A DNA stretch of 64,000 nucleotides, from positions 13,688,062-13,752,061 of the forward strand of contig OU612074.1 of NCBI GenBank assembly GCA_914767715.1, in the 5' to 3' direction. This document shows, in pieces, positions 27,201-39,735 of this stretch. Numbering within the stretch: position 1 is the stretch's first letter; every line of letters begins with the position of its first letter. Below the pieces are notes generated by a model. It ran no database searches and had not been told where the DNA came from. It saw only the letters and a program-made list of their open reading frames with translations. The stretch is from Membranipora membranacea (Eukaryota > Bryozoa > Gymnolaemata > Cheilostomatida > Membraniporidae). The translations under genes were made by a program, and so were the position numbers.

Positions 27201-30200
27201 CAGTAACAGTGCTAATGGAAGCTTTCACAGATCACATGTAGGCGAAAACAAACCTGACGGTGAGATTTATTTATAAATGATGATAGTTTTTGTTGCATAT
27301 TACTATTGATGATTATCTGTGGTCTTGGTGCTACAGAATGCTGAGAATGCTGCTCTAAAGCGTTTGCGTTATATATTTGACAAAGGTGATTACCTAGTCT
27401 GAGCCCCCCCAGACTCTTGCCCAACATGTGACAGCCCCCCCCCCCCCCCGGCGATGATTACCCAGTGTGAGGTGCGGTTCACTCAGCTCAGCTGCTCAAA
27501 GAAATATATGACTCTGAGACAGTAGAGATCTCCGGTGTTAGTTGGGTAGTCCGGGATCAAAGTCATCGGTAAAAGTTTAAATGCTGATTTTCGTACATTA
27601 TCTAGATTCTAGAATAAGTGCGATGTTTCGGTATCCCGTCCTCAAATTGGTTTATGATCGAACGTCACCTATTAAAAACAAAGGGGACGATTTCTCCCAA
27701 ATCAGTTTTTAGAACATGTTAGAGTTTATGGTAAAACGTTTACACATGATGTGATGCGTAAAATAGCGCTTTTTCATAACTGAATACTAGATAGATCACG
27801 GATTGCTTCTTCAGTTCCTAATACATACTTCTCCGTTTCTGTTTTCTCTGTGTAGTTATACCCGGTACAGTTACTCTGATGGATTGTACCTCCAGTGGTC
27901 AGACACACTCTACACACACTTTATCATTCACTGCACCCTCAGACTACAAACACTATCACAGTGAGACAACTCCTGAGAGACGAACAGACACTGCTGACCC
28001 TAGTAAGGAGGCTGTGAGGAGAAACCTCGGCAGCATGTTCAGGTGACATATTATAATCAAATGAACCACCAACAATGTATTTGGATGGATGGATCTATGT
28101 CAATCTCTGACAAAATAGCCGTGAAATTCGGTGTAGACACTGGCACTTGTAAAAGACAAAACATAGAAAAAATCAGGTCTCTGTTGTAAAAGTTAAAAAA
28201 GAATATTATTTCGTGTGAAAATCAGATGTCTTAACAAGCAGTCTCGGCCCCAAGCACCTCTGTACTTCATGGTGCGGTAACGTCCTGATGGGAATTTATT
28301 TTGGAAGTCATTTATAGAGTGGTCCTCATTGTGAATGTATCTGACAGCGAGTGTCTTAGTTTGGGTGGTCATCAGAGCATCAATATCAGGGTGTTAGTCA
28401 GTATATCATGGTACAGGTAAAATCTTTTTGAGAATATTTTGTTTAACATGCAGTTTACTCATGTGTGAATTTATGCATTCAAACAGGAGTAGCATTCAAA
28501 AGGCCCCGCTGGTAGTTGGCTGACTTGGGTGTCATTTTTATTGTTTGGTTCTCCTGTTTTTATAACATAAAATTGATAAAAGTGTTATATCAATAATTCC
28601 ACTTTAATGCAATAGTTTTATTAAACTCTGAGTTTTTCACTTCTTGTAGATCACCAATGACAGAAACAGATAACGGTGAGGGTGTGAGCATCCCCTCCCT
28701 CAAATCAGAGATGAGGCCAGGAGGAATTCAGGCTACAGACCACCCACATGGTTTAGAGATCAATCCTTACCCAGAAGTTCTTGGTAAGTAACTTACACTG
28801 AGTATTTATGATATTTTGAACAAAGAGCTTCATCTCAATTTCTTTCTCCTAAATGTCAGATGTGTTCAATGGTCAGCCCTTATCAATATGCATACTGATT
28901 TTGCCATTGATGTGTTCATTTGCCATTTTTCGTAACAGCATCTAATTCCCCAACTTGACAAAGAGCACTTTCAATTTTGTGTTATTATCAGTAGGGTGCC
29001 AAAAACCCCTGGTGTCTCTCTAAACAGGGCCACCGCTTTCATGTATATCAAGTTTTACCCAATTTATCTGTATTTGGAGTTACTTCCCCTCCAGCCACTG
29101 GTGACAAGAAATGCTGGCAAATTTTATCAAACTTGATTAAGCCCCACCTCAGTTAAAGATTCATTTCTTTAATCTTGTGGCCAGTCAAAACAACTCCAAC
29201 TGACACACTTGCGACAGCTGATTAACTCCTCGCAAACCTCTTCAGCGTACAGCACTATAAAAACATAACATGGGTAGTGCAACCAAAGCTCCAAAAAGAT
29301 ATAACTATAACTAAATAGAAATACACATTACCACTGTGTATGGATTGAGCCCCTCAACTGCGGCTTTTCAGTAGAACGGGACAACTCTAAATTCAACATC
29401 ATATGCATGTAAGCTTGATCTAGGCGACTCACATAATATCTTTTTTGTTGCTGTGTATAACTGAGACTTAACAGATGGTATTGCAGGTATACCTCAGACC
29501 TCTGGTAGACTGAAGTTTACTATAGATCAGAGTAATTCTGTATCTCCGAACTGGAATACAATGTATAAGATGACATCAGAACCCCGTGGCTACTGTCTCA
29601 TCATCAACAACAGATATTTTCCAGGAAGTAAGTAGTGCACAGTAGAACAGGACAGGTTCAAACCACATAAAACCTAAATACCCCTGTGTGAATCTTTATG
29701 TTTTTTCTCATCAACCTAATGAAAATACAAACCACAAATTGGCGATTTGCTGCAAATGAACTCTGCTTGGAATGTCTAGATTGGATATTCAAATTATTTG
29801 TTGCATTCCTTTAATTTTCCAGTGAATGAGACAAATATTTTCAGTAGCAAAACCTGCCTTCCATGTCATGTACAAAGAATATAGCGTAGCCTTTTCGCTA
29901 CAAACATTGCAGCAGTTATAGCTGCCAATAAATTGTTATAATTTATATGCTGCCAATCAAGCCATGACATGACACGCGTGAGGCCGTGCTTGAATATATG
30001 AAATACAAAAACATGTATTTGAGGGATTTACACATCAAGAGCAGTGTTTATCTCATTAATATGTCCAAGTTTGGTACAGTGATTCTAAGAGTTTTGTTTT
30101 GGAAGTAACCACACAAGAAAAGTAGCCGCGTGACAAGGCTAAAGAGTGAGCAGACAACTTCGTGTTTGGTTGTATGGTTATTTCATGGTTCTGTATGAAA

Positions 30201-33200
30201 TCTTATCTTAAAAAACAGACTATATAACCTCTATATATGATTACAGGCCATCTGAAGGAGAGACTAGGTACAGATGTAGATAAGGATAACTTATTTATGT
30301 TATACAGTCAGTTAGGATATCAGATATGTGTACAGGAAAATCTCACCGGAATGGTACGTATATCATGATGGCAAAGTTTTCAATACACACCCTCGGGGAG
30401 TAAATTGCTACCTGGAATAAACATTCTCTTGAAATAGCAAATATTATGTCCAGCCAACATTTTTTTTCCACCTCATTACATGGTATAACGTCCCACCAAA
30501 ATTAGCGAAAATCAGTGGTAGCTAAATTTTAGATACCCTCATGCTAGTTTTACCAAGACTATCACTAATATTTTCTCATTAGGGTAAGTCACATATAGTT
30601 AGTGTGACTCTTCATTGACACTGATTTATCTGTGTTTCTGATTGATCGCACATATGCTAGGCAAATTCCCAGACTGATGACAATAACTTTATTTACTTAT
30701 GGCCACTTCTTGGATTGGAATACTTGTCAATGGCAAAGAATGAATCATGATGCCGTATCCTTGCATTCTAAGAAAGATCAGGTCAACTCTAGGAGAATTC
30801 GCAACCAGTTTTGCATTGCTGGGATCCTGCAGACATGCTGATGTTTACTGATGTACGCATGTTGAATTCTGTTTTACAGGAGATGTTACTAACGTTGAGG
30901 GATTTTGCGACCTTACCTCAGCACACAGAAGTAGATAGCTGTGTAGTAGTGTTACTTACACACGGGTTAGAAGGACAGATCTACGGGTCAGACGCTAAGC
31001 TCATCAACCTGACTGAAGTGTTTGGCTTCTTCGACGGCAATGTGTGTCCCAACCTTCAGGGCAAACCCAAGTTCTTTCTTGTCCAGGCCTGCAGAGGAGG
31101 TAGGATTTAATCTATATGTCATTCTCATACCTGTCACTAAGCTGATTGGCTACTGGTTTGTTACCATCAAGCTAATTGGCTATTGGGTTGTATTCGTTTA
31201 AACTGCTTGGCTTTTGGCTTGTTTTCCATGAGCATGTGGTTGTGGGTATTTCTCTTAGCTGTTCACCTTTAGTTTAATCAATCTTCAGGATCACTTAGTC
31301 ACCAGAAAAATAAGACATTCAAAACACTGAGTGTAGATGAGTGACTTTACTAGCAGAAAACCCATGCACTTTAAAACCAAATGTTATGTTGGGTTTGAAG
31401 TAGTGTGTAATTACTAGTTATTCCCAATATCTAATTGTACAAAGCCAGTCATTTTTGGAGTAAATACCCAAGCCACAGACAAATTACCAATTGACTCGCT
31501 GCTTTTGCCCATAAAATAGGAACACCACAACAGAAGTAAGTAAGAAGTGCCATAGTTATAATCATGTTATAGAGTTTTGTTAATGTTGTATTTTCCTCTG
31601 TATCACTGCAAAGCAAAGTTTTGACAAATGAGGCAAAGTGTAATCATTCATTATCTTTCATCAGTTTCTACAAATGCTTTATAACTGTTGCCAATTTTAA
31701 TGAATTTGAATCATTTGCAACTTCAATTCCTCTTTTCCATTTAAATGTTCGAACTTTCTATTTTTGTGACAAACCAATAGTCACAAGTCTATCGTTTGGT
31801 GACCTTCCCAAAACAGTAGGGTTTGGTGGTTAATCTTAGATAAACTTTCATTTTGAGTTAACCCCCTCTGGTCACCTACAAAATAATAGTTCGTCATTAG
31901 ACTGGAAAAAAACACATGTTTGTATCTCATCATACAGTTTTAAAATTGTGCTCCAAATATAGCTTTGTACTTTATGTACAAATATTATGTAAAAAATATA
32001 GCTTTGTACTCTTTGTTTCTAACAGAGAAGTTTGATGCGGGTTTTGACCTGCCCGACAATGGACAGGCTGACAGTGGAGGCCCAGCCTCTCAGGCTATAG
32101 TAGACTTACAGCAGCAGGGAATTAATGACATGAATAATCTGAGTAAGAAGTTACCTACAGGCTCAGACTATCTTATAGCCTACGCCACAGTACCAGGTAC
32201 GTCTATCAGCATTTGTTACATTGTGACTGATTCTCAGATTTCTATTACAATTTATTAAATCATCCTTACTGTCAGGAAGGCAGGATTATTTTTCCTTATC
32301 TGCCAAACTTACAGTTTTGACAAGGCATTATACTTATTCACTACACTCTCCATTGGTCCTGTAATACCACCTAGTTAATAAGGTGTATCATTATTGATTA
32401 GAGATATCCATCCATTTATAAGTCATCAGAGCTTTAAGTCTTGTCTCTGGGAAGGGGCTGGCTGAGAAAAATCAAAGCAACCTGGGTTCAGGTCTCAGGA
32501 ACCCATAAAACACAAGCCTTCCATAAAACAAAGTTTAATCTAGCATCTTTGTTCAAAACGCCCTGAAATACGAATAAATGAGAGCAAACCTGAAGCTGTG
32601 ATGCACGTGGGCTTAGCTGCCCCTTTAGGAAGGTTAGCCCAAAGGTTTGCAGCCTTGCGTGATTGTTAAGTTTGAATGAGGTTATGAAGTGAAGCTTTTA
32701 GTCGCTCGTAGTATTTTTAAATAGAAATTAAATTAAATAGAAATCGCCTCATCATGTCAAAATGATTCAGGGGGGTCTTTCAATTGGAAAGAGCGATCCT
32801 TTACTAAAGCAAGTTATCACTATCACATGGCTCAAAATTATCACTCACTTGGTGTTTCAATTAGAGAAGATCGCTCCCAAATCGCTCACTCAGAATATAT
32901 ATAATTCCATCAAGTGACTGGGCGATCTGAAAGCGAGACCCCTAGTAGGTATCTCTCACTCACTGAGTGAGCGACAAGATTGCGATTTTGGCTGTTTCTA
33001 ATTGAAAGACCGCCCTGTATCATATACCACACCATGTATATTACCTGTCTCATATACACCTTGTATATTACCTATATTACTTGTCTCATATACACCTTGT
33101 GTATTACCTGTATTAATACCACACCTTGTATATCGTATTGTTATTGTTACCAGGGTTTGTATCATGGAGGAACTCAGAACAAGGCAGCTGGTTTATACAA

Positions 33201-34352
33201 GCTCTCTGTGAAGTATTCTCCAGACAATGTAAACATGAGGACGCTCTTAACATGCTCGTGCAGGTAAGAGATATCTTGTTCTCGGCCTACTGGCTAAGAT
33301 CAAAGTGTCACTGCTAATGGCCGATTATTGCCAGTTTCAGTTTTGGCAGCTTGCTGCACACACAGTTCAGGAGGACTTTTATGGCCTCACATCTAGGATG
33401 CATTCCAGTTTTCTATGAGGATTTAGGGCACCTTGTGTTCCTCTTTAGGTGCAGGCCAACCTTCTGTTTCTTACTAAACAGCAAGACATATCTTCTTTAT
33501 TTGGTTGGATTTAGTTTAATTTGTTAACATTTGAGGTTGCTCCTCCTCTTTCATTCTCTGATTCTGGCTCATCAGTAGGATATGAATGACTCAAAATGGA
33601 GGCAAGTTGGATCAACTTTTATCTTAGACTAGTGCCTTACAGCTAAATTTGGAAGCGTTTATTTATATCTTTAGGTCTTCCTTGTGTGTTGATGTTTACA
33701 TAATGGGCTGTTAGCTCAATCAGTTCAGTTAGTATCTGAATAAATCTATGTAGCAGTGAAGGATTATTGATGAAAATCAATCCTAATCAGCATTCCCAGC
33801 ATTCAGCATTCTTTACGCTCCCCCTACCCCTTCTGTCACACAGCCAACAGAACAATTAAAAATGATTTGATTGGATTAGGATTGAGTAGTAAAAATGAGC
33901 TGTTTGAAATAATCCGTAAAAAATGAGCAATGAAAATCAGTAGTTAGAATTGAGCGGTAAAAGTTGAGCAGTAAAAATTTAGCAGTAAAAAGTGAGCTGT
34001 TAAAAGTGAGCTGTTAAAAGTGAGCAGTTAAATTTAAGCAGTAAAAAAGAAGAGTATAAAATGAGCAGATTAAAGTAAAAGCGGTTAAAAAGGAGCAGTA
34101 AATGAGCAGTTAAAAATGAGCAGCAATGAAATATGGGCAGTTAAAAATTGACTACTCTGACAACTACTGATGAATGTCCGTCAAAATATGGTGGTGTTAG
34201 CAATCCTTGTTTTAGTATCAAGTTTTCTGATTATACAGGTGAATAACAGAGTGGCTACCATCTATGAGTCGGCCACCAAACACAAACAGATGCCATCTCC
34301 AGTAGTACTTCTACGTAAGAAACTTTACTTCTTCCCTGTACTCAGTTTGTAG
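24281..34352 (+). CDS. CARD-containing initiator caspase, caspase-9-like
   Basis: Eleven exons: 24281-24412, 25426-25614, 26842-27259, 27856-28042, 28650-28783, 29487-29627, 30247-30353, 30880-31099, 32026-32196, 33154-33263 and 34239-34352. Phases agree; 1923 nt, 640 aa. Residues 1-95 are a CARD (MDEVHRKVLQRNRPYL.., RRGPSAYQEFMDCL) that aligns with caspase-2/9 CARDs, pointing to apoptosome-type recruitment. Residues about 108-380 are a long low-complexity linker. The p20 subunit has PRGYCLIINN, catalytic His464 in LLTHG, and Cys507 in QACRGE, with the Glu codon split across the intron. Human caspase-9 has QACGGE there. Asp-rich linker DLPDNGQADSGG could be the processing site. The p10 subunit has VPGFVSWRNSEQGSWFIQAL with the substrate-binding Arg, and ends LRKKLYFFPVLSL. 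It is longer than usual (human caspase-9 is 416 aa) because of the linker. Caspase-9 against caspase-2/Dronc orthology is not settled. Confidence 0.93.
27433..27449. repeat. Poly-C tract in caspase intron 3
   Basis: Uninterrupted C run followed by GG. Confidence 0.9.
28082..28182 (+). repeat. About 100-bp dispersed repeat, second copy
   Basis: Matches the complement of 15600-15700. Located in caspase intron 4. Confidence 0.7.
32770..33015. mobile_element. About 245-bp MITE (GTGAGCGAT family), copy 2
   Basis: Ends GGGGGTCTTTCAATTGGAAA and CTAATTGAAAGACCGCCC are inverted. The body matches 11114-11341, with CACTCACTGAGTGAGCGA palindromic motifs. It lies in caspase intron 9, about 140 bp before exon 10. 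Confidence 0.85.
33030..33130. repeat. Degenerate tandem repeat before caspase exon 10
   Basis: Repeats of TGTATATTACCTGT, CTCATATACACCTTGT and TATTAC-type words immediately upstream of the exon 10 acceptor (33153). Confidence 0.75.
33275..33487 (+). mobile_element. U2 snRNA-headed SINE, copy A
   Basis: The head CTCGGCCTACTGGCTAAGATC matches the U2 snRNA 5' end (TCTCGGCCTTTTGGCTAAGATC) with two differences. The body then matches copies B and C: AATGGCCGATTA, GCAGCTTGCTGCACAC, ATGGCCTCACATCTAGG, and the terminal TTCTGTTTCTTACTAAACAGCAAGA. It begins 11 bp after the exon 10 splice donor of the caspase gene. Confidence 0.85.
33860..34150. repeat. Degenerate about 16-bp tandem repeat (GAGCAGTTAAAAATG)
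   Basis: About 18 imperfect units of the type TGAGCAGTTAAAAA fill the end of caspase intron 10, ending about 90 bp before exon 11. Confidence 0.85.
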
Positions 34353-35306
34353 TTAACGCTATCAGCAAAATACTTTTTAATCAAAGACAGTTTTACTCTT
34401 TTTTTGTAAATATGAATTGTAGATGTATAGGATTTTATTATAGTTATATTACTTTGCTAAAAGAACTGCAGCAACACATACTGTTTATTGTAATCACTGT
34501 TTAAATTCGATAAATTTCACCTACCTAGCTTGTAGGTAAGAATTTGTTAGTGTATTTTACTTACCTATACTGGTTGTTCGCTATGTATGGTTGCGTTTGC
34601 AGTATTAAATACAGCTGTTGTGAAGATATATTTTTAACTCCTGCCTGCCAGTTGGTAGATTTATAACTATTTTTTATACTCACGTATCATGCCTTTATAA
34701 TTTTTTGGTGATGGTTTATCTAGTATCTCCATCGCTATCACTGACATACATGGTTCTCATTAACTGGTCTCCTGTGTTTGAAAGTTTTTTTATGTAAATA
34801 ACACTTTATCATTTCTATGATATTATGGACTGCGTAGTCTAAACAACCTTTTTTTGTTATGATGATAATAACATGAAAGTGCCCTAGCTAGTAATTTTTC
34901 ACTATTTTTATTTTGGTATTTTTATATCATGCACCTGTTCCATTCAAGGACTGCACTGTTTTTCGTTTTTTTTTCAATCTGCTATGTAGATTTTAACTCT
35001 CGGCTGCATGTATCTTCTCCTATTTTATTGAAATACATTGTAATGAGTAAATAGAACCAATATCTTTCTGTTGATATTTATTCCATCAAACCTGAAGATC
35101 AACACATATATTTATTCAGTTAGTGACGATGAAATGGTGGTCATATGACATCAGTCCTCTGTAATTTATGTCCCTGACTCGTTACAGTCTAGGCTTCAGT
35201 ATCAACAGAAATATCAGTTGGGACTTAACAAATTTAAAGACCTATATGTAACACCACTACTATTGCTCCTTGTTAGTACCACTATTTGTTTGCTGCATGA
35301 TTTTAT
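34353..35306. other. Tail-to-tail intergenic region
   Basis: Holds the presumed 3' UTR of the caspase gene and the 3' flank of the converging 163-aa gene. No other gene seen. Confidence 0.5.
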
Positions 35307-38300
35307 TTACACACAAGATGAGAATGGTGGGCGATTCTCTCGATGCATGAGCTGAGCGTCGCCCGGATACTCAGATACAGGATGCACATCCTCCGCCTGA
35401 TATATTCTTCTGCTCAGCTCTACTCGGTCCATTCTGTCCCTTATTATGGTATCCGGAGCGTTGTGTACCTCATTAGGCTGATAGAGACGTGAGGCTCCCC
35501 GACAACCCAACTTCTAATAATAAGGAAAGAATTTAATGCACAACTCTCACAGAAACCATGGGTTATATAATGGAGTAGTTTTTTGTGAATATAAGGAAAA
35601 AATTTATAGATAGCATATTTTACAAAAGCCTATTGGCGTACTTTGCGGTGCGGCACTTAGGTACACAGCTCTGGCAATTGTTGCCGATGATAAGAGAAAC
35701 CGCATAAATACCTTGACTTGTGTGAAGGGCCTGAAGCTATTTACTTGAAACTGTCAACTTCAGCCCATCCTAGTTCAACACAAGCCTTCTGTAGTTGGGG
35801 CCGTGATCACAATTTGGTAAATTCAAATTCAGTGGCCATAGTAGCGAGGATCAGGTCTTTTTGGAGTTTAGTTGCACATTATTCAGCTATCACCAGTGGA
35901 TGGTGGCTTTTCTTGTTATCGCATTTGATTCCAGATTCAACATGTCAGAAATAACAGACAAGCTGATTATCATCTTACCAGTTTTGGATCGAAGAATTTA
36001 CTGGAATGTTGTTTTGGCATAGCATATCTTCTGGATTGTAAATATTCTTTGTTTGCGTGTCTTGAATATTTCCAACTCTCTGGCCTGGAAATCACGATAG
36101 GAAGGATACAACAGACAACGCCCTCATAATAATATTATGATAAAATGTGAGCAGCTTAACAACGTTAAATATCAATGACTTGATTTCGTGAGATGGCATT
36201 GTTACTGCAGTGGAAGAATTTTTATTAGCTCGCTATGCGGTAAGGGATAAAACTCCAGATTTATTATTGTCCTTACGGAAATACCATTAAGTTGTGGCGA
36301 TTGACTGGTTTTTTAACTAATGAATTAATCTACTAAGCATACCGGCCCAATTTTGCATTTTCCTGCATCGGAGTTGCTCCCCCTGCAACTTATCACTGGA
36401 TTGGAGCAATTCTAATGCAGGAAATCTGAATCAAACTCGATCTAACTGCGTACCAATATTGATCTTGAAAGCAAAGTGTTTTCATATCGTCCTTTTCTTT
36501 CTCCCATTGTACTTTTTTCTTATCTGTGTAGCCATAATTCCACGGTTTACCTGAAAGGTATTTATTCATTTACCTGAACACTCTAAATGATTCAGTGAAT
36601 TTCAGCCTCACCCGAGGCGGATGTAAATGAGCAATACCATCAAAGGAAACACAAAAGATTTGCTTTTCGTTTTTTGATTACCATGTATGTGTGTTGCCTT
36701 AAATTTCAGAGAGCTTTCATTCATACCTATCACAGGGTGATCAGATTTTTCTGGTTCCCAAACTCCATGCTCTCCTTTATCAACTTGAAAAAATCTTCTG
36801 GGGGGTAGCAGATTTCTCCTGGGTAACTAAATAAATGAAAACAATTTACAAGCAACAGCAACTTTTATGGTTTGCGAGCATTGCACATCAAAACTGTGGT
36901 CAAATGAGGTCACAGGTTTATCTTGTAGCTACAAAAAGAAGCAAGTCAGCATATTCTAGGCCCATGTCATTGAACATGCCAAACCATAACAAGCAGAGAC
37001 CCGCGCCCCTCTGACTGTATTAGGAGATGTATAAAAGCTAGATTGATTTCGGTAGCATTTTGGGGTGGCTTAATGTTAGCTAGGATCAATTTGCACTGGC
37101 TAAGGTATGAGTTTAACAAGAGCAACGAGGTTGAATTAGTTAGTCATAATGATCACTATATTTCAAGCCTGTGCCACATGGTGAACTTTTCCTTCTTCAA
37201 ATACTCCACTTCTCAAAATTAGACTTCACCCGCCTTCACTAGAGAACTAGCAGCATGTCTACCCGTATACTCACATTATTAAAGTCCTCAGCGTACTGTG
37301 TATTATAGTTCCTCTCTGTTGAGTTATGATTGTGGTGCTCTGTTAGCAGCTTGTCAGGGTGCAGCCCCTCATCTCTCAGCTTGTATCTGAAGGCAGTATA
37401 AATAAATATCTGATTATTTGAAGGTAATTTATAAGATTCCTAAAGTCAACAGTTATATTCCTACCTTTGCTGAGGTATCTCAGCTTCAAATGCAAATTTA
37501 ATGCAAATGATACAAGAGGAAATCGTGCTATTGTCAGCTAACATTATGACTTACCTCTTTACTTTACTTAACATAACACCCACCTTAGCTAGCAAAAGTT
37601 GATGCAAACATTGCTATTTGATGCTAAAATCGAATTGATGCCAAAAAAAATTGATGCTTACATTGAAGCAACCCCTCCCGACCCTCCGACCCTCCCGACC
37701 CACCCTCCCGACCCCAACTTGCTGTTCAAAACTAAATCCAATATTTATTAACTCCTCTCGGGTATATTATTTGGAAAACAAACCATGTGATATTTTGGTT
37801 TTAAGCGTTTATCTTACCTGAGCCGGCTTTCTAAGTCACTATGTAGAACTCTCAGATCTGCAGTATCTGGAAACTCTGTCTGATATGAAGTTTGATAGGC
37901 ATTGTATCCTTTCTTAATATATTCATCACAGCAAACCTGTTCGAAGAGAAAAAATGTTTCAGACTACCCTCAAGAATTTTATAATTAAACGCGGAGGACA
38001 GTTGAATTTCAGCTTATATGCACTGCCGTATTGATGGAGATTTCAACAGACTTGAGCGACGGAGACCTGTCATTCTTACTATACAATCATTTGGTTAGCG
38101 AAAAACGGGTTATGATATTTGGTTTACAGTATACCCTCATCAACTGATGTGCTCAGCGTTGTGTTAATTACTGAGTCAAATCTTTTTACTTCAAACTCAA
38201 TACAAAGTAAAAAAATATGAGTATCGACTCAGTGATGATATTACAGGAGGAACAAAATTTCAAAACAATAAACCACGGCCACTCTATTGACTTCCAAATA

Positions 38301-38627
38301 AGAGAGAGAGCTACCAGGCAACATTTTCCAGCATTCTACAACATAAGTTGAGTTGTCTCACCCTACTGAAGAAGAAGATAACTTACTGCTACTTCAAAGA
38401 CCAACATTCCAGGATTAATGATTCTTGTTGAATGCTTACCCTAATGTTACAGTAAAAGAAGGGTCAGATGCCCAACTTGAACAGTCAGTCAAATCAGTCA
38501 GGGAGAAAGATTAGTCAGATTATAACATAGAATCTAATCAAGTTGCTTAACTAATACATTTTAATCTTCTTACCAATGGATTGAACTTGTCTAGCTTGTC
38601 ATTAATTCTTCTAGATGGAGCCGCCAT
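35307..38627 (-). CDS. Unrecognised 163-aa protein, four exons
   Basis: Exons 38627-38574, 37936-37818, 37386-37275 and 35513-35307. Phases agree (492 nt) and all boundaries are GT-AG. Start MAAPSRRINDKLDKFNPL. The middle has VCCDEYIKKGYNAYQTSYQ, a charged LHSDLESRLRYKLRDEGL segment, and a His/Asn-rich HHNHNSTERNYNTQYAEDF stretch. The end is rich in Tyr, Pro and Arg (RLYQPNEVHNAPDT, ENRPPFSSCV). No signal peptide, membrane segment or enzyme motif is visible. Short tyrosine/proline-rich basic proteins of this size are common among ciliary and microtubule inner proteins, but I cannot name a family and that idea is only inference. AATAAA overlaps the stop region (minus strand, from 35308), a possible polyadenylation signal. 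Codon structure and clean splice sites make it a convincing gene. Confidence 0.82.
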
Positions 38628-38721
38628 GTGATGCTGTTTGTAGCTCTCTGTTTAGCTGAGCGCTGCAGGTCATTCTTGTACATGATGTATATCTGTCAAT
38701 CCCTGTGCGTAACAACCTGTT

Positions 38722-39083
38722 GTGAGCCGTGTCACCAGGCTACCCTACTGACCTTATGTTTTCAAGTGGTTTAATAATTCGCGGTGAATAGTTAAAACTA
38801 GCTAAATACAACCCTCATAATCCTCAAAATCAATAGCTCAGTGTGTAGAGCGTGTGCCTTGTAATCCCAAGGAAAGAGGATGTTGCAAGTTCTATTCCCA
38901 TTAAGGTCTAAGAATACTACTACTACTATAGAGGAGTTATCCTCTCAAATTTGCGGGCCTGAGATCCGTGAATAATTAAGACGTGTGAAAAAGGTTGGAG
39001 TTGTGCCCTCTGCAAATAAGGAGCCCGCAAATAATTAAGGTCAGTAGGGTACTTTAAAAAAGTAGCGTCGTGACACGGCTTAC
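38722..39083. mobile_element. Foldback element upstream of the 163-aa gene
   Basis: GAGCCGTGTCACCAGGCTAC and CCCTACTGACCTTA at the left are repeated inverted at the right (TAAGGTCAGTAGGG, GTAGCGTCGTGACACGGCT). It starts 95 bp 5' of the start codon at 38627 and contains a tRNA-like segment. Confidence 0.75.
38830..38906 (+). repeat. tRNA-Thr-like pseudogene or SINE head
   Basis: TAGCTCAGTGTGTAGAGCGTG gives a D-arm/A-box. CCTTGTAATCCCAAGG gives an anticodon stem-loop with TGT (Thr). GCAAGTTCTATTCCC is a degraded T-arm/B-box (GTTCTATTC in place of GTTCGATTC). Acceptor-stem halves do not pair, so it is not a functional tRNA gene. Confidence 0.6.
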
Positions 39084-39613
39084 CTGTCGAGGTATCCCAA
39101 TCTGTTAGAATACCTAACTTATACTTTATTTTTAGCCATTCAAAAACATACAGGCGACAAATAAGACCGTACCATAATACGAAAATAAATGTAAAAAAAC
39201 AAGTGAATCTTGCAAATAGATTTTTAAAGTTTTTGAAATACTTTAAAAGTCTAAGTATTTTACACGCTTACTGAGTGACTGTTGTAACATGCTCACAACC
39301 AGTCTTAAAATGTCATAGCTATCACAAGCTAACCATAATGCATTAACATCATATTCCTGTAGATGTTTGACAGGTGTGACTCTAATTTAACACCGCATAA
39401 GGTGATCAGAGATTATGCTTTTCATCCAGTTAGAAATGTATTGTTGTGTATGGCTAATTGACACAAATATGTTGAGAAAATAAATAAATAACTAAATAAA
39501 ACCAATGTTGTAAATCAGCCATTATTCGATATTTTCCATAACATACGCATGTAATTGATGATTGAAATGCACACTAACAGGATAAACAGGAAAAGGAAGT
39601 AGGGGGCAGTGAA

Positions 39614-39633
39614 CTCTCTCTCTCTCTCTCTCC
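39614..39633. repeat. (TC)n microsatellite
   Basis: Pure CT dinucleotide run. Confidence 0.9.
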
Positions 39634-39735
39634 CTGGGAGATGGAGTTCATAGATCTAGGCCATTTTTAAAAGGGTAACTTCAAACTGTCTGAAAATTCC
39701 ACTTCCACTTCTGCTTAGCTGATTTTTGTCTTTGC

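Noticed and set aside
30632-30841. 69-codon frame upstream of caspase exon 8
   Set aside because: It is intronic, shows no conserved motif, and exon 7 to 8 phase is already satisfied without it.
38830-38906. A functional tRNA-Thr gene
   Set aside because: The acceptor-stem ends do not pair and the B-box is mutated.
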